A stretch of 59,168 nt of DNA from Cyclobacteriaceae bacterium (GTDB lineage: Bacteria; Bacteroidota; Bacteroidia; Cytophagales; Cyclobacteriaceae). The stretch covers positions 25,587 through 84,754 of the forward strand of contig JANWWN010000005.1 in the NCBI GenBank assembly GCA_025055435.1. The letters run 5' to 3'. This document shows positions 18,946 to 29,279 of the stretch, in pieces (the stretch's first letter is position 1; each line of letters opens with the position of its first letter). The position numbers and the translations under genes were made by a program. The notes beneath the pieces are model-generated. The model was not told where the DNA came from, made no database searches, and saw only the letters and a program-made list of their open reading frames with translations.

Positions 18946-19149
18946 ATGGCTTCAGCAATACAAAAGCTGCAGATTCTGGAATCGCTGAATGCATTGGATG
19001 CTTCGCAAACCGAAAAGGTATTGACGTACATCCGCAGCCTGACCAACGTGTCGCGCGATGATATGCGCTACAAGTTGTATAAGCGTGAAGCGATGAAAGA
19101 AATCCGCAAAGCCCTGCGAACCGATCGTTACCTGCGTTCCGGTAAGTAA
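18946..19149 (+). CDS. Small conserved-looking helical protein, unknown
   Basis: 67 residues from ATG 18946; the longer open frame upstream lacks coding character. The product is charged and helical (IQKLQILESLNALDASQTEKVL then DDMRYKLYKREAMKEIRKALR), without signal peptide. The first half resembles the short dimerising helices found in antitoxin-like or regulator-associated proteins, but no DNA-binding domain is visible and no toxin gene is adjacent. A TATATTTA (-7-like) sits at 18918, about 20 bp before the start. Function unknown. Confidence 0.55.
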   Translation: MASAIQKLQILESLNALDASQTEKVLTYIRSLTNVSRDDMRYKLYKREAMKEIRKALRTDRYLRSGK

Positions 19150-19210
19150 AGATTAGTTCGCAGCTGATGTTCCCGCTCAGTTTACCGTGAGCAGTGGTTT
19201 ACTATTCGCT

Positions 19211-20248
19211 TTAATGTGTGTTGATGTATTTTTCCCACTTATCCAATACAGCCTTAAAATCATCAGGCAAATCGGATTCAAAACGCAAGGTCTCGCTGGT
19301 TATCGGGTGAACAAACCCTAAAGTTTTGGCGTGAAGTGCCTGGCGCGGCATAATCTTGAAGCAGTTTTCAACGAATTGTCTGTATTTTGTAAACACCGTT
19401 CCTTTTAAAATTCTGTCGCCTCCGTAAGTTGCGTCATTAAACAAGGGATGACCGATGTACTTCATGTGGGCGCGTATCTGGTGGGTGCGTCCGGTTTCCA
19501 AACGGCATTCTACCAGTGAAACGTAGCGTAATGGTCTGATTATCCGGTAATGGGTAACAGCCCGTTTGCCCTGACTGGCATCGGGAAATGCAGTTATCAC
19601 CCTGCGATCGCCCGGGCTTCTTCCGATAAATACATCAATGGTGCCCTCCGGTGGAACAGGTTCGCCCCAAACCAGGGCCCAGTAAGTTCTTTCGATGGTA
19701 TGATGGAAAAACTGCGAGGCGAGTCCCTGCATGGCTTCCTCGGTTTTTGCTATCACCAACAGTCCGGATGTGTCCTTATCAATGCGATGTACAAGTCCGG
19801 GCTTTCCTTCATTACCCGGTAATTGCGGTAAATTTTGAAAATGCCATGCCAGGGCGTTAACCAATGTACCGGTCCAGTTCTGATAGGCCGGATGAACAAC
19901 CATACCGGCTGGCTTGTCAATCACCAGCAGGTGGTCGTCTTCATAAACGATAGTCAGGGGTATGTTTTCCGGAATAACTTCATTCAGGCGCGGCGTTTTG
20001 GGCAGCGACAAAACAATTTTATCCAGCGGATGCACCCGGTAATTGGCCTTAGCGGGCTTTTCATTAACCGTAACCAGGCCGGCATCGATGGCTTTCTGAA
20101 TTTTGGTGCGCGTAACGTTGGGCAACCGGTCGGTTAAAAACTTATCGAGTCGTATGAGGCTTTGCCCGGCATCGGCCGTAATTTGGTGATGCTCATAAAC
20201 CACATCATCATCTTCATCCGCAAAGAAATTTTCCGTCATACGCTGCAA
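19211..20248 (-). CDS. rluD: RluA-family 23S rRNA pseudouridine synthase (RluD-like)
   Basis: 345 residues. An S4 RNA-binding domain (about 30-85, RLDKFLTDRLPNVTRTKIQKAIDAGLVTVNEK) is followed by the catalytic domain with HRIDKDTSGLL (154-163), in which D157 is the nucleophile position. Conserved motifs LDKPAGMVVHP and GRTHQIRAHM are also present. S4 plus catalytic domain fits RluD, which modifies helix 69 of 23S rRNA; RluC is the alternative. The first four residues contain two Met codons (MQRM), so the start may be three codons later. Confidence 0.88.
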   Translation of the reverse strand: MQRMTENFFADEDDDVVYEHHQITADAGQSLIRLDKFLTDRLPNVTRTKIQKAIDAGLVTVNEKPAKANYRVHPLDKIVLSLPKTPRLNEVIPENIPLTIVYEDDHLLVIDKPAGMVVHPAYQNWTGTLVNALAWHFQNLPQLPGNEGKPGLVHRIDKDTSGLLVIAKTEEAMQGLASQFFHHTIERTYWALVWGEPVPPEGTIDVFIGRSPGDRRVITAFPDASQGKRAVTHYRIIRPLRYVSLVECRLETGRTHQIRAHMKYIGHPLFNDATYGGDRILKGTVFTKYRQFVENCFKIMPRQALHAKTLGFVHPITSETLRFESDLPDDFKAVLDKWEKYINTH

Positions 20249-20327
20249 ACCTACTAAACCGGATACGAATTCCTTAACGGGTTAGAATCCGGAAATGCAA
20301 AATTCTATATTCGCGTTTTCAGTTGGG

Positions 20328-21251
20328 ATGAGAAATATTGGTTTGTTTTTTCTTGTTCTGTTGTTGAATTGTTCATTGCAGAACAACACTGAGCCGGTTA
20401 CCACAAACTTTTTTGACAAGGGATTTCCCGTTGCGACCTTATCCGACCCTGTTTTAAACGAGGTATCCGGAATAGCCGCAAGCCGCAAACATGCTGGTAT
20501 GATCTGGACGCATAACGACAGTGGGGATAAGGCTCGCCTGTTTTTACTGGATACGGCTGCGCAAACGCGCATGGTGGTCTATCTGCGCGGAGCGTACAAT
20601 CGCGATTGGGAAGATATGGCTATCGGGCCGGGCCCCGATTCAACCCGTCAATACGTTTACGTGGGTGAAATCGGAGATAATCTGGCAGTGTACCGCACCA
20701 AGGTGATTTATCGGTTTCCGGAACCGGATTTTACCGAAGGGCAAGTCACCATCGCGCAATTTGATTCCATTCGCTTTGTTTACCCGGATGGCAGGCGCGA
20801 TGCTGAAACCCTGATGGTTGATCCGCTTACGCGGGATATTTACATCCTGTCGAAGCGCGAGAAGAACTTACATCTGTACCGCCTTGCCTATCCGCAATCG
20901 GTTACCGATGTGATTACGGCCGAACTGCTGTCGGACAACCTGACCTTCAACGGGCTGGGCGAAGCAAAGGGCTATGATCTTAGATATTATAACCAGGTAA
21001 CAGGCGGGGATATTTCAGCGGATGGCAGGGAAATACTAATTAAGGATTACAGCTCGGTGTATTATTGGATCAGAAAACCGAATCAGACCGTAGAAGAAGT
21101 GCTCACAAAAAAACCTTATCTGTTACCTTATAAGCCTGAGCCGCGCGGTGAGGCTATCGCATTTGCCGCTGATGGAAGCGGATACTTTACGCTGAGCGAA
21201 GCGGTTGACGGAACAATGCCGTATTTATTTTTCTACAAACGAAAAAACTAA
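20328..21251 (+). CDS. Putative lipoprotein with beta-propeller-like body
   Basis: About 307 residues from ATG 20328, which gives a compact lipoprotein signal (MRNIGLFFLVLLLNC); an earlier ATG at 20295 adds 11 residues. The body repeats propeller-like blades (VSGIAASRKHAGMIWTHNDSG, WEDMAIGPGPDS, YVGEIGDN, DAETLMVDPLTRDIYILSKRE, GGDISADGREILIKDYSS, GEAIAFAADGSGYFTLSE). It resembles Bacteroidota SdiA/phytase-type propeller lipoproteins in general shape, but I cannot assign a family or substrate. It diverges from the RluD-like gene. Confidence 0.6.
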   Translation: MRNIGLFFLVLLLNCSLQNNTEPVTTNFFDKGFPVATLSDPVLNEVSGIAASRKHAGMIWTHNDSGDKARLFLLDTAAQTRMVVYLRGAYNRDWEDMAIGPGPDSTRQYVYVGEIGDNLAVYRTKVIYRFPEPDFTEGQVTIAQFDSIRFVYPDGRRDAETLMVDPLTRDIYILSKREKNLHLYRLAYPQSVTDVITAELLSDNLTFNGLGEAKGYDLRYYNQVTGGDISADGREILIKDYSSVYYWIRKPNQTVEEVLTKKPYLLPYKPEPRGEAIAFAADGSGYFTLSEAVDGTMPYLFFYKRKN

Positions 21252-21253
21252 GG

Positions 21254-21574
21254 CTACTCAATTCGTACAGCTGTGCCGCAGGCTGTTACCATCAGCATAC
21301 CATTGCCTGAGCCTAACGTTTCATAATCCAGGTCAACTCCAATAACGGCATTGGCTCCTTTAGCTTTGGCCTGCTGAATCATCTCTTCAATGGCGCTTTC
21401 TTTGGCTTCTTTCAATACGCGCTCATAGGCCCCGCTACGGCCACCCACAATATCGGTGATGCTGGCGAAAAAGTCTTTAATAAGATTTGCACCAATGATG
21501 GTTTCGCCCGAAACCAGACCGTAGTATTGAACGATACGCTTTCCTTCCAGGATGTTTGTGGTGGTTACCAGCAT
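21254..21574 (-). CDS. YbjQ/UPF0145 family protein
   Basis: 106 residues from the ATG at 21574 ([14 protein letters not shown]); the open frame extends further upstream but lacks family similarity there. Typical marks are [34 protein letters not shown] and [16 protein letters not shown]. The family forms pentameric rings and is often annotated as a heavy-metal-binding domain, but no function is established. The stop lies 2 bp from that of the convergent propeller lipoprotein. Confidence 0.85.
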   Translation of the reverse strand: MLVTTTNILEGKRIVQYYGLVSGETIIGANLIKDFFASITDIVGGRSGAYERVLKEAKESAIEEMIQQAKAKGANAVIGVDLDYETLGSGNGMLMVTACGTAVRIE

Positions 21575-21638
21575 AGCTCTGAAAAAGGGTTTTGTGAGCC
21601 TAAACGCTTTCCGGGTAAACTGAGTTGCGTGCCGGCAG

Positions 21639-21669
21639 AAAAAAAGCATCCCGTTGTAAGCGGGATGCT
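21639..21669 (-). terminator. Rho-independent terminator of gdhA
   Basis: On the minus strand a perfect 9-bp stem (21661-21669 with 21645-21653, AGCATCCCG and its complement) with a 7-nt loop is followed by a run of seven T. It lies about 28 bp after the gdhA stop. Confidence 0.85.
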
Positions 21670-21696
21670 CGTGGTTTAGGTTTAAGGAAGGTGAAA

Positions 21697-23049
21697 TCAA
21701 ATAACGCCTTGAGCTTTCATGGCGTTGGCTACTTTAAGGAAGCCGGCAATGTTGGCGCCAACCAGGTAGTTACCCGGTTTGCCGTATTCGTTGGCCACGG
21801 CCAGGCAGGTGTCGTGAATGTTTTTCATGATGCTTTGCAGTTTATTGTCCACTTCTTCGCGGGTCCAGTTCGAGCCCATGTAGTTCTGGGTCATTTCTAA
21901 ACCCGAAGTGGCCACACCGCCTGCATTGGAAGCCTTACCCGGTGAGTACATGATGCCGTTATCAATCAGGATATTGATGCCCTCGATGGTTACGGGCATG
22001 TTGGCACCTTCGCCCACCAGCTTAATACCGTTTTTAACCAGGTTGGCCGCATCTTTTCCGTTGATTTCATTTTGTGTGGCGCATGGAAAGGCACAGTCGG
22101 CCTTGATGTTCCACATCGGGTTGTGGTCAGCCTTTGGATCGATTTCCTGGTACACCACGCCTTTGAATTTTTCTGCATATTCTTTTATCCGGCCGCGCCT
22201 GTTGTTTTTCAGGTCTTTCAGGAACTCCAGCTTATCTTTGGTAATACCCGCCTCATCGATAATGAAGCCGTTGGAGTCGGAGGCCGTTATTACCTTTCCG
22301 CCTAGTTTATTGATTTTTTCGATGGCATATTGAGCCACATTGCCCGACCCCGATACCAGGCAGGTTTTTCCTTTGATGGAGTCACCTTTGGTGTGGAGCA
22401 TGTTTTCGGCAAAGTAAATCAGGCCGTAACCGGTGGCTTCGGTGCGGATTAAACTACCGCCCCAACCAATGCCTTTTCCGGTAAACACGCCGGTAAACTC
22501 ATTTTTTATCTTTTTATATGCACCGAACATGTAACCAATCTCCCTTCCGCCAACGCCGATATCACCTGCCGGCACATCCAGCCGGTGACCAATGTGGCGG
22601 GTAAGCTCGCTCATAAAGGCCTGGCAGAATTTCATGATTTCGTTTTCGCTTTTTCCTTTCGGGTCGAAATCGGAGCCGCCTTTACCACCGCCCATGGGTA
22701 TGCCGGTGAGGGCATTTTTAAAAATCTGCTCAAAAGCCAGAAACTTCAGCACACTTACATTTACCGAGGGATGGAAGCGAATACCGCCTTTGTACGGGCC
22801 AATTGCGCTGTTCATCTGAACGCGGTAGCCGCGGTTAATCTGCACTTCGCCTTTATCATCCAGCCAGGTAACGCGGAAGGAAATCAGTCGCTCCGGTTCC
22901 AGCATGCGTTCCAGAATTTTAAGTCTGCGGAACTCAGGGTGTCTGTCAAGAGCGGGTAATACGGAGATAATTACTTCTTCGGCAGCCTGTATAAACTCGG
23001 GTTCGTTGGGGTTGCGTTGCTTAACGGCATCAAGTATATCGGAGTGCAT
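21697..23049 (-). CDS. gdhA: Glutamate dehydrogenase (hexameric, NADP-type)
   Basis: 450 residues, the normal length for the hexameric bacterial enzyme that interconverts 2-oxoglutarate plus ammonia and glutamate. Visible motifs are [11 protein letters not shown], the glycine-rich catalytic segment [17 protein letters not shown] with the active-site Lys, [20 protein letters not shown], the nucleotide-binding [11 protein letters not shown] and the [13 protein letters not shown] tail region. Length and motifs favour the NADP-dependent biosynthetic form, but coenzyme choice is inferred. A clear terminator follows. Confidence 0.93.
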   Translation of the reverse strand: MHSDILDAVKQRNPNEPEFIQAAEEVIISVLPALDRHPEFRRLKILERMLEPERLISFRVTWLDDKGEVQINRGYRVQMNSAIGPYKGGIRFHPSVNVSVLKFLAFEQIFKNALTGIPMGGGKGGSDFDPKGKSENEIMKFCQAFMSELTRHIGHRLDVPAGDIGVGGREIGYMFGAYKKIKNEFTGVFTGKGIGWGGSLIRTEATGYGLIYFAENMLHTKGDSIKGKTCLVSGSGNVAQYAIEKINKLGGKVITASDSNGFIIDEAGITKDKLEFLKDLKNNRRGRIKEYAEKFKGVVYQEIDPKADHNPMWNIKADCAFPCATQNEINGKDAANLVKNGIKLVGEGANMPVTIEGINILIDNGIMYSPGKASNAGGVATSGLEMTQNYMGSNWTREEVDNKLQSIMKNIHDTCLAVANEYGKPGNYLVGANIAGFLKVANAMKAQGVI

Positions 23050-23141
23050 AGGATGAAATTTGCGCCAATTTAGAAGAAGTAGCCGTAATGCAAACGTTTT
23101 AAGTGGCTTTTGCAGATGATATTTATCTGCTTTATTTCGGA

Positions 23142-24032
23142 ATGGAAAAATATCAGAATCCGGATACTCCGATGTTCTCGCGCATTATTTCCGGTGTATG
23201 GCGATGGGGCAAACTTCCGGCTGCATCATGGCGAAATCTGATTAGCAGGGCAATAGACTGTGGCATTACAACATTCGACCACGCAGATATTTACGGTGAT
23301 TACGGATGTGAAGCCCGTTTTGGAGAAGTGCTCAGGGAGCAACCTGCGCTTCGCAATAAAATACAACTGGTAACCAAGTGCGGCATTAAGCTGGTGTCAC
23401 CGGCCCGACCGGAGCATCGCATTAAACATTACGACACCTCGGCCAAACATATCGTTAGTTCGGTCGAAAACTCACTCCGACAGCTGGCAACGGATTATGT
23501 TGATTTGCTTTTGTTGCATCGACCTGACCCGTTAATGAATCCTGAAGAAGTAGCCGGGGCTTTCGCCCAACTTAAACGCCAGGGCAAGGTTCTGCACTTC
23601 GGTGTTTCAAACTTTTCGGCTGCTCAGCTTGAAATGCTCCAGTCGTATCTGGATGTGCCGCTCATAACCAATCAAATCGAGCTTTCCCTGTTTCGTCATC
23701 ACGCGTTATTTGACGGGTCGGTGGATGTCCTGATGAAACGTCGCCTGTTTGTTATGGCCTGGTCGCCTTTGGGTGGAGGTAAGTTTTTTACTTCACCTGA
23801 AACGGTAAAGACAACAGCCGACATGCTGCACGGGCTTTCGGAAAAATATCAATGCACGGAAAGTCAGTTGTTACTGGCCTGGCTGCTGTGCCATCCTGCA
23901 CCAGTTTATCCGATCGTTGGAACAACTCAGCCTGAACGTCTGGCCGAAGCAGGCGGGGCACTGGCAGTACAATTGGACCGGCAGGACTGGTTTGCGATGC
24001 TTAAGGCGGTTACGGGAAAAGATGTGCCATGA
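23142..24032 (+). CDS. Aldo/keto reductase (YdhF-like)
   Basis: About 296 residues from ATG 23142; a GTG at 23103 would add 13 atypical residues. It has the TIM-barrel AKR layout: the Asp-Tyr pair in TTFDHADIYGDYG, the Lys in LVTKCGIKL and the His in LLLLHRPDPLMNPEEVA, then VLHFGVSNFS and the C-terminal GTTQPERLAEA cofactor loop. The LLHRPDPLM segment fits the YdhF oxidoreductase branch. NADPH-dependent carbonyl reduction is expected, substrate unknown. Confidence 0.87.
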   Translation: MEKYQNPDTPMFSRIISGVWRWGKLPAASWRNLISRAIDCGITTFDHADIYGDYGCEARFGEVLREQPALRNKIQLVTKCGIKLVSPARPEHRIKHYDTSAKHIVSSVENSLRQLATDYVDLLLLHRPDPLMNPEEVAGAFAQLKRQGKVLHFGVSNFSAAQLEMLQSYLDVPLITNQIELSLFRHHALFDGSVDVLMKRRLFVMAWSPLGGGKFFTSPETVKTTADMLHGLSEKYQCTESQLLLAWLLCHPAPVYPIVGTTQPERLAEAGGALAVQLDRQDWFAMLKAVTGKDVP

Positions 24033-24292
24033 ACGCCTGAACGGACTATTGAAATTCTTTCGCACATAAAAAGTGAATGACCGCGTGAGGAAAAATCGCT
24101 TTACGAACGATTGCGGTTAAGGATTACACAGTTGAGGCAAAAACCAAAGCACCGCAGGTTTTATCCTTCAAGTTGAAGATTTATTCCTAAAGAAAAGTCA
24201 CATCTGCCGGTTTTTCAGCAGTTTACTGAACTTTTCAATTTTGTTTGTCCGGTAAAAACGGGCCAATCATTTTTGCAAATTGTTATACCTAC
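24033..24292. other. Intergenic region before uvrA
   Basis: 260 bp without a credible gene. I see no tRNA or terminator. The only supported element is the candidate uvrA promoter at its right end. Confidence 0.4.
24245..24275 (+). promoter_or_regulatory. Candidate uvrA promoter
   Basis: TTG at 24245-24247 and CATTTTTG at 24268-24275, spaced 20 bp, match the Bacteroidota TTG-N17-23-TAnnTTTG pattern with one mismatch. A start about 7 bp on would give a short leader before the ATG at 24293, which argues against the in-frame TTG at 24245 as a translation start. Confidence 0.4.
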
Positions 24293-27148
24293 ATGCCTGC
24301 AGTTTCCCGTAAAAAGCAAAAACCGATTACCGACTCCACCGGATGGACTTCGGTTGAGGTGATTGGCGCACGTGAGCATAACCTGAAGAACATCTCGGTT
24401 TCTTTTCCACGCGACCAACTGGTCGTTATTACGGGCATCAGCGGAAGCGGCAAATCGTCACTGGCTTTCGATACCATACATGCCGAAGGGCAGCGCAGAT
24501 ACATGGAAAGTTTCTCGGCTTACGCGCGTGGTTTTATTGGCAACCTGGAGCGTCCGGATGTGGACAAAATAAACGGTTTGAGTCCGGTAATCGCCATCGA
24601 ACAAAAAACCACTTCGCGTAACCCGCGCTCTACGGTTGGCACCGTTACCGAGATCTATGATTTCTTCCGGCTGCTTTTTGCGCGTGCTTCCGAAGCATAC
24701 TCGTACCTGACCGGAGAAAAAATGACGCGGCAGTCGGAAGAACAGATTGTTGATTCACTGTTAACTCTTCACACAGGTAAAAAACTTACGTTGCTGGCTC
24801 CGGTGGTAAAAGGGCGCAAAGGGCATTATCGGGAATTATTTCAGCAAATTCGCAAGCAGGGTTTTGCCAAAGTTCGGGTTGACGGACAGGTTCAGGACCT
24901 GACTCCTAAGATGCAGGTTGACCGCTATAAAATCCATGATATTGAAATTGTAATCGATCGGATTGTAGCCGATCCCAAAGACCGGGCACGCATCGGGCAG
25001 TCGGTTAACCGTGCATTGAAAGAAGGGAAAGGAATTCTTCAGGTACTGGATGAATCAAACAACCTGTATTATTTTTCAAAGTTTCTGATGGATGCCAAAA
25101 CGGGTTTGTCGTATGATGAGCCCGCGCCCAACACTTTTTCATTTAATTCGCCTTACGGTGCCTGCCCGGTATGCAACGGATTGGGTGAAATTCAGGAAAT
25201 CACTGAAGAATCGGTTATACCCGATAAAAATCTCAGCATCAGCCGGGGCGGGATTTTGCCGTTGGGCGAGTACCGCGATATCTGGATCTTTAAAAAGATT
25301 GAAGCCATACTGAAGCGATACAACTGCACCCTATCCACCCCCATCAAAAACATTCCGGCTGAGGTCTTGAAAATTTTATTATATGGCGATGATGTGCCGG
25401 TTGCCGTACCATCGGTAAAATATCCGGGTACCGAATGGAATACGCGCTTTGAGGGCATTGTTAACTTTTTGGAAAAGCAACGCGAAGAAGGCTCGGAAAA
25501 TGTAAAGCAGTGGGTGGAAGATTTTACCATAACACGCACCTGTCCGGAGTGTAAGGGTGCGCGCCTGAAAAAAGAATCACTTCATTTTCGCATTGACGGT
25601 AAAAACATTGCCGAACTGGCCGAAATGGATATTCGCCAGCTCACTGCATGGATGGAAAACCTGGAAGACCGCCTTTCGGAGAAACAGCGCATTATAGCAG
25701 CCGAGGTACTAAAAGAAATACGCAAGCGCACAGGTTTTCTGCTCGATGTAGGCCTGGACTATCTCCATTTGAACCGGCCCATCAAAACACTGAGCGGTGG
25801 CGAAGCGCAACGCATCAGGCTGGCCACTCAAATCGGCACACAACTTACCGGTGTCATGTACATTTTAGATGAGCCCAGCATCGGTCTGCATGCCCGCGAC
25901 AACACCCGGCTTATTCAATCGCTAAAATCATTGCGCGATTTAGGTAATACCGTGTTAGTAGTTGAGCACGACAAGGAAATGATGCTGGAGGCCGACTACC
26001 TGCTGGATATTGGCCCCGGTGCCGGTCGTCATGGCGGGACGGTGGTGGCGCAGGGCGAGCCGGAAAACTTCCTGAAGCAGAACAGCCCCACAGCCCTGTA
26101 TTTAAAGGGCGAACGAAAAATTCCGTACCCAAAAGCCCGGCGGACAGGCACGGGGAAAAAACTGGTGCTGCTTGGAGCAACGGGTCATAACCTGAAAAAT
26201 GTTGATATAGAGATACCGTTAGGTACGTTTGTTTGTGTTACCGGCGTATCGGGCAGCGGAAAATCAACCCTCATTCACGATACCCTCTTTCCGGTGCTGA
26301 TGCAACATTTTTACAATTCACGAACTGAAGCACTACCATATAAAAAAATTACCGGCCTTGAACATCTGGACAAGGTCATCGAAGTCGATCAATCACCTAT
26401 TGGTCGAACCCCGCGTTCCAATCCTGCTACCTACACCGGGGTATTTACCGATATACGCGACCTGTTCGCCCAGCTTCCCGAGGCCAAAGTGCGTGGGTAC
26501 AAACCAGGAAGGTTTTCGTTCAACGTAAAAGGCGGACGGTGCGAGACCTGTCAGGGCGGTGGCCTTCGGGTTATTGAGATGGAATTTTTACCCGATGTGC
26601 ATGTATTGTGCGAAACCTGTAAGGGCAGGCGATACAACCGCGAAACATTGGAAGTACGCTACAAAGGAAAATCCATAGCCGATGTACTGAATATGACCGT
26701 TGAGGAAGCGGTTGTTTTTTTTGAAAATCATCCGCGTATTGTACGAAAAATAAAAACCCTTGATGATGTGGGTCTGGGATATATTTCGCTTGGACAGCAT
26801 GCCACTACTTTGTCAGGTGGCGAAGCACAACGCGTAAAGCTGGCAACCGAGCTGGCCAAACGCGACACCGGTAAAACCATGTACATCTTTGATGAGCCTA
26901 CTACCGGATTACACTTTCAGGATATTGAGCACCTGCTTAACGTTTTGCAAAAACTTGTGGATAAGGGAAATACCGTGTTGGTTATTGAACACAATATGGA
27001 TGTGATTAAAGCAGCCGACTTTATCATTGACCTGGGTCCTGAGGGAGGTGAGCGGGGCGGCACGATTGTGGCTACCGGTACACCCGAAGAAGTGGCAGCT
27101 AATCCACACAGCTATACCGGACAATACCTGCTAAAGGAATTATCCTGA
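24293..27148 (+). CDS. uvrA: Excinuclease ABC subunit UvrA
   Basis: DNA-damage recognition ATPase of nucleotide excision repair, 951 residues from ATG 24293. Two ABC modules are complete: Walker [15 protein letters not shown] and [14 protein letters not shown], two LSGGEAQR signatures, Walker [13 protein letters not shown] and [12 protein letters not shown]. Three Cys-rich zinc elements are visible ([25 protein letters not shown] paired with CETCKGRR). The UvrB-interaction region follows the first Walker A. uvrC lies 11 kb away on the other strand, and uvrB is not in the window. Confidence 0.97.
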   Translation: MPAVSRKKQKPITDSTGWTSVEVIGAREHNLKNISVSFPRDQLVVITGISGSGKSSLAFDTIHAEGQRRYMESFSAYARGFIGNLERPDVDKINGLSPVIAIEQKTTSRNPRSTVGTVTEIYDFFRLLFARASEAYSYLTGEKMTRQSEEQIVDSLLTLHTGKKLTLLAPVVKGRKGHYRELFQQIRKQGFAKVRVDGQVQDLTPKMQVDRYKIHDIEIVIDRIVADPKDRARIGQSVNRALKEGKGILQVLDESNNLYYFSKFLMDAKTGLSYDEPAPNTFSFNSPYGACPVCNGLGEIQEITEESVIPDKNLSISRGGILPLGEYRDIWIFKKIEAILKRYNCTLSTPIKNIPAEVLKILLYGDDVPVAVPSVKYPGTEWNTRFEGIVNFLEKQREEGSENVKQWVEDFTITRTCPECKGARLKKESLHFRIDGKNIAELAEMDIRQLTAWMENLEDRLSEKQRIIAAEVLKEIRKRTGFLLDVGLDYLHLNRPIKTLSGGEAQRIRLATQIGTQLTGVMYILDEPSIGLHARDNTRLIQSLKSLRDLGNTVLVVEHDKEMMLEADYLLDIGPGAGRHGGTVVAQGEPENFLKQNSPTALYLKGERKIPYPKARRTGTGKKLVLLGATGHNLKNVDIEIPLGTFVCVTGVSGSGKSTLIHDTLFPVLMQHFYNSRTEALPYKKITGLEHLDKVIEVDQSPIGRTPRSNPATYTGVFTDIRDLFAQLPEAKVRGYKPGRFSFNVKGGRCETCQGGGLRVIEMEFLPDVHVLCETCKGRRYNRETLEVRYKGKSIADVLNMTVEEAVVFFENHPRIVRKIKTLDDVGLGYISLGQHATTLSGGEAQRVKLATELAKRDTGKTMYIFDEPTTGLHFQDIEHLLNVLQKLVDKGNTVLVIEHNMDVIKAADFIIDLGPEGGERGGTIVATGTPEEVAANPHSYTGQYLLKELS

Positions 27149-27168
27149 TTTTTACTTACTTGCCTGCC

Positions 27169-27423
27169 ATGTTACTCAATGCACACAAGCGCCAGTACGT
27201 ATTTGGCTCACTCTTTATTTTATTCGGAATTTACCAGCTTTATACGAATGATTATCTGGAGTTCGGACTTTATGTGTCGGCCGGCCTGGCATTTATCGGC
27301 AATGCGCTCATAGCCGAGCCATCGCTTGCTGCCCATCGCAGATGGCTCATTGCAGCCGACTGGTTTTTTATCATCCTTGCATCGCTGTTGTTTCTCTATC
27401 TTATCCGTTACCGGTTTTTTTAA
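27169..27423 (+). CDS. Small membrane protein, unknown
   Basis: 84 residues from ATG 27169 (a TTG at 27160 is also in frame). Three hydrophobic segments are visible: FGSLFILFGIYQLY, FGLYVSAGLAFIGNALI and WLIAADWFFIILASLLFLYLI. No family recognised. It lies 20 bp after uvrA on the same strand and may be co-transcribed. Confidence 0.6.
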   Translation: MLLNAHKRQYVFGSLFILFGIYQLYTNDYLEFGLYVSAGLAFIGNALIAEPSLAAHRRWLIAADWFFIILASLLFLYLIRYRFF

Positions 27424-27460
27424 GGTAAAAGCCGGCTTTGCTGCGCCGCTTGCGTAAATC

Positions 27461-27492
27461 TTGAAAGCCCGATAAGGTTTTCCGTAATTTTG
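27461..27492 (+). promoter_or_regulatory. Promoter of the LytS/LytTR pair
   Basis: TTG at 27461-27463 and TAATTTTG at 27485-27492 with 21 bp between them, an exact TTG-N17-23-TAnnTTTG match. It places transcription start just before the ATG at 27505 and makes the in-frame TTG at 27490 (inside the -7 box) an unlikely start. Confidence 0.6.
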
Positions 27493-27504
27493 CATATCGG
27501 GGGA

Positions 27505-28551
27505 ATGATAGAATACAAGGAAAGGCTGTATTGGATTTTGCAGATCAGCGTGTGGTCAATCTACGCGTTGCTGCAAAGTGCGGTCTTCAGCATCATGGCG
27601 TCCGACCTGAGCTGGTCAAGGATCGTGTTTTTTGTTGCCGAGGCCCTCATCTGTTTTTTGGTTACCCACGTTTTCCGGTTATTCATTAAAAAATGGCGCT
27701 GGCTCAGCCTTCCGTTGCCGAAGGTGGTGCCAAGGGTCATGCTGAGTGTTATTTTCATGGGGCTGGTAGTGTATTTTTTGCGCGTGCCGGTAAGCTACGC
27801 ACTGTCGCTGCAGGTGGTGGAAAAGGACGCCTTTCAGATAGAGCAGATAATCGGTTACTCTGCATTTTACATTTTCCTGTTGTTCCTTTGGTCGGTGTTT
27901 TATTTTACCTACCATTATATCGAGCGATATAACAAGTCGCTGCGGTATGAGGCCTCGCGAATTGAAAGTGAACTCAGCAACCTGAAAGCTCAACTTAACC
28001 CCCATTTTATTTTTAATGCGCTGAACAGCATACGGGCCTTGGTAGATGAGAATCCGGAGAAAGCCAAACTGGCCATTACACAATTGTCCAATATTCTGCG
28101 AAATTCACTTTCGTTTGGTAAGAAAGGACTTACGCGCTTCGATGAAGAACTGAATATTGTGAAGGATTACCTGGGGCTGGAAAGCATACGGTTTGAGGAA
28201 AGATTAAAAACGGAGTTTGATATTCATCCGGATTCAGGACGTTTTCTGGTCCCGCCCTTTATGATACAAACGCTGGTAGAGAACGGTGTAAAGCACGGCG
28301 TATCGAAGTTAAAAGAAGGCGGATTGATCCAATTGCGCACAACGGTAACCGACAATCGCCTGAAGATTCAAATCCGCAACAGCGGTCATTTGGTAAACGG
28401 CATGCGCAAAAGTGATTCCGGGGTAGGATTACGGAACACCATTAAACGCCTGCGTCTTTTGTATGGAGACGAAGCTTCTTTCAGCATCGTAAACGAAAAT
28501 TCTAATTTTGTCAAAACGGAAATTATAATACCACAAACTGCACAACGATGA
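27505..28551 (+). CDS. LytS-type sensor histidine kinase
   Basis: 348 residues from ATG 27505. Four hydrophobic segments occupy the N-terminal 135 residues, followed by a short coiled linker and the His_kinase domain with LNPHFIFNALNSIRALV, in which H167 is the phospho-acceptor. The ATP-binding N box is VENGVKHGVSKL and the G box SGVGLRNTIKRL. No extracellular sensor domain is visible, so the signal is probably read within the membrane. It overlaps the response-regulator gene by 4 bp, so the two form a translationally coupled two-component system. Confidence 0.92.
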   Translation: MIEYKERLYWILQISVWSIYALLQSAVFSIMASDLSWSRIVFFVAEALICFLVTHVFRLFIKKWRWLSLPLPKVVPRVMLSVIFMGLVVYFLRVPVSYALSLQVVEKDAFQIEQIIGYSAFYIFLLFLWSVFYFTYHYIERYNKSLRYEASRIESELSNLKAQLNPHFIFNALNSIRALVDENPEKAKLAITQLSNILRNSLSFGKKGLTRFDEELNIVKDYLGLESIRFEERLKTEFDIHPDSGRFLVPPFMIQTLVENGVKHGVSKLKEGGLIQLRTTVTDNRLKIQIRNSGHLVNGMRKSDSGVGLRNTIKRLRLLYGDEASFSIVNENSNFVKTEIIIPQTAQR

Positions 28552-29273
28552 AAGCGCTATTAGTTGATGATGAACGCCTGGCCAGAAAGGAATTGCTGAA
28601 ATTACTCGAAGCACATCCGGTGATTGAAGTGGTGGGTGAAGCAGCCAATGCCGAAGAGGCTTTGCGCATGATTAATGAGTTGAATCCGGATTTACTGTTC
28701 CTGGATATTCAGATGCCGGATAAAACCGGTTTCCAGCTGCTGGAAGAACTCGATTCGGTACCCATGGTTATTTTCACCACGGCCTATGATGAGTTTGCAC
28801 TTAAAGCCTTCGAAGTAAACGCACTGGATTATCTGCTTAAACCCATACAACCCGAGCGCCTGGCCGATGCGGTTGCCAAAGTCATGGAAAAGGAGCGCAG
28901 CCGTCAGGCAGTGGCACAGGGCACCGGAGTAAAGAAACTCGGACTGAACGATCAGGTCTTTGTGAAAGATGGTGACCGCTGCTGGTTTGTAAGCCTGGCA
29001 AACATCCGCCTGTTCGAATCGGATGGTAATTATATAAAGGTGTACTTTGACGGCAACCGACCCATGATTCATAAATCCCTGAATGCACTCGATGAAAAAC
29101 TTGATGAGCGTGCGTTTTTCAGGGCCAGCCGCAAGCACATTATCAACCTGAGCTGGGTTGAAGGCATCGAACCCTGGTTTAACGGAGGCCTGATGGTTAA
29201 ACTGCGCGGAGGCGATAAGGTGGAAGTAAGCCGCAGACAGGCTGCACGGTTTAAGGAAATGATGAGCTTGTAA
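28548..29273 (+). CDS. LytR/AlgR-type response regulator with LytTR DNA-binding domain
   Basis: 241 residues. The receiver domain has D7/D8, phospho-acceptor D53 (FLDIQMPD), T77 and K98 (LLKPI). The C-terminal LytTR domain (about 135-240) shows VKDGDRCWFVSLANIRLFESDGNYIKVYF, RASRKHIINLSWVEGI and EVSRRQAARFKEMM. Partner of the preceding kinase by ATGA overlap. Targets cannot be read from the window. It converges with the TerB-like gene. Confidence 0.93.
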   Translation: MKALLVDDERLARKELLKLLEAHPVIEVVGEAANAEEALRMINELNPDLLFLDIQMPDKTGFQLLEELDSVPMVIFTTAYDEFALKAFEVNALDYLLKPIQPERLADAVAKVMEKERSRQAVAQGTGVKKLGLNDQVFVKDGDRCWFVSLANIRLFESDGNYIKVYFDGNRPMIHKSLNALDEKLDERAFFRASRKHIINLSWVEGIEPWFNGGLMVKLRGGDKVEVSRRQAARFKEMMSL

Positions 29274-29279
29274 GGGCGC

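Noticed and set aside
21575-21700. N-terminal extension of the YbjQ protein
   Set aside because: The family begins with MLVTTT at 21574, and the extension crosses the gdhA terminator hairpin.
24245-24292. TTG at 24245 as the uvrA start
   Set aside because: The extra 16 residues are not UvrA-like, and the TTG fits better as the -33 element of a promoter just before ATG 24293.
24033-24292. tRNA or small RNA gene in the spacer before uvrA
   Set aside because: No cloverleaf-compatible arms, CCA end or strong hairpin can be seen.
27490-27504. TTG at 27490 as the start of the histidine kinase
   Set aside because: It overlaps an exact -7 box with a well-spaced -33 TTG, so it should lie upstream of or at the transcription start.
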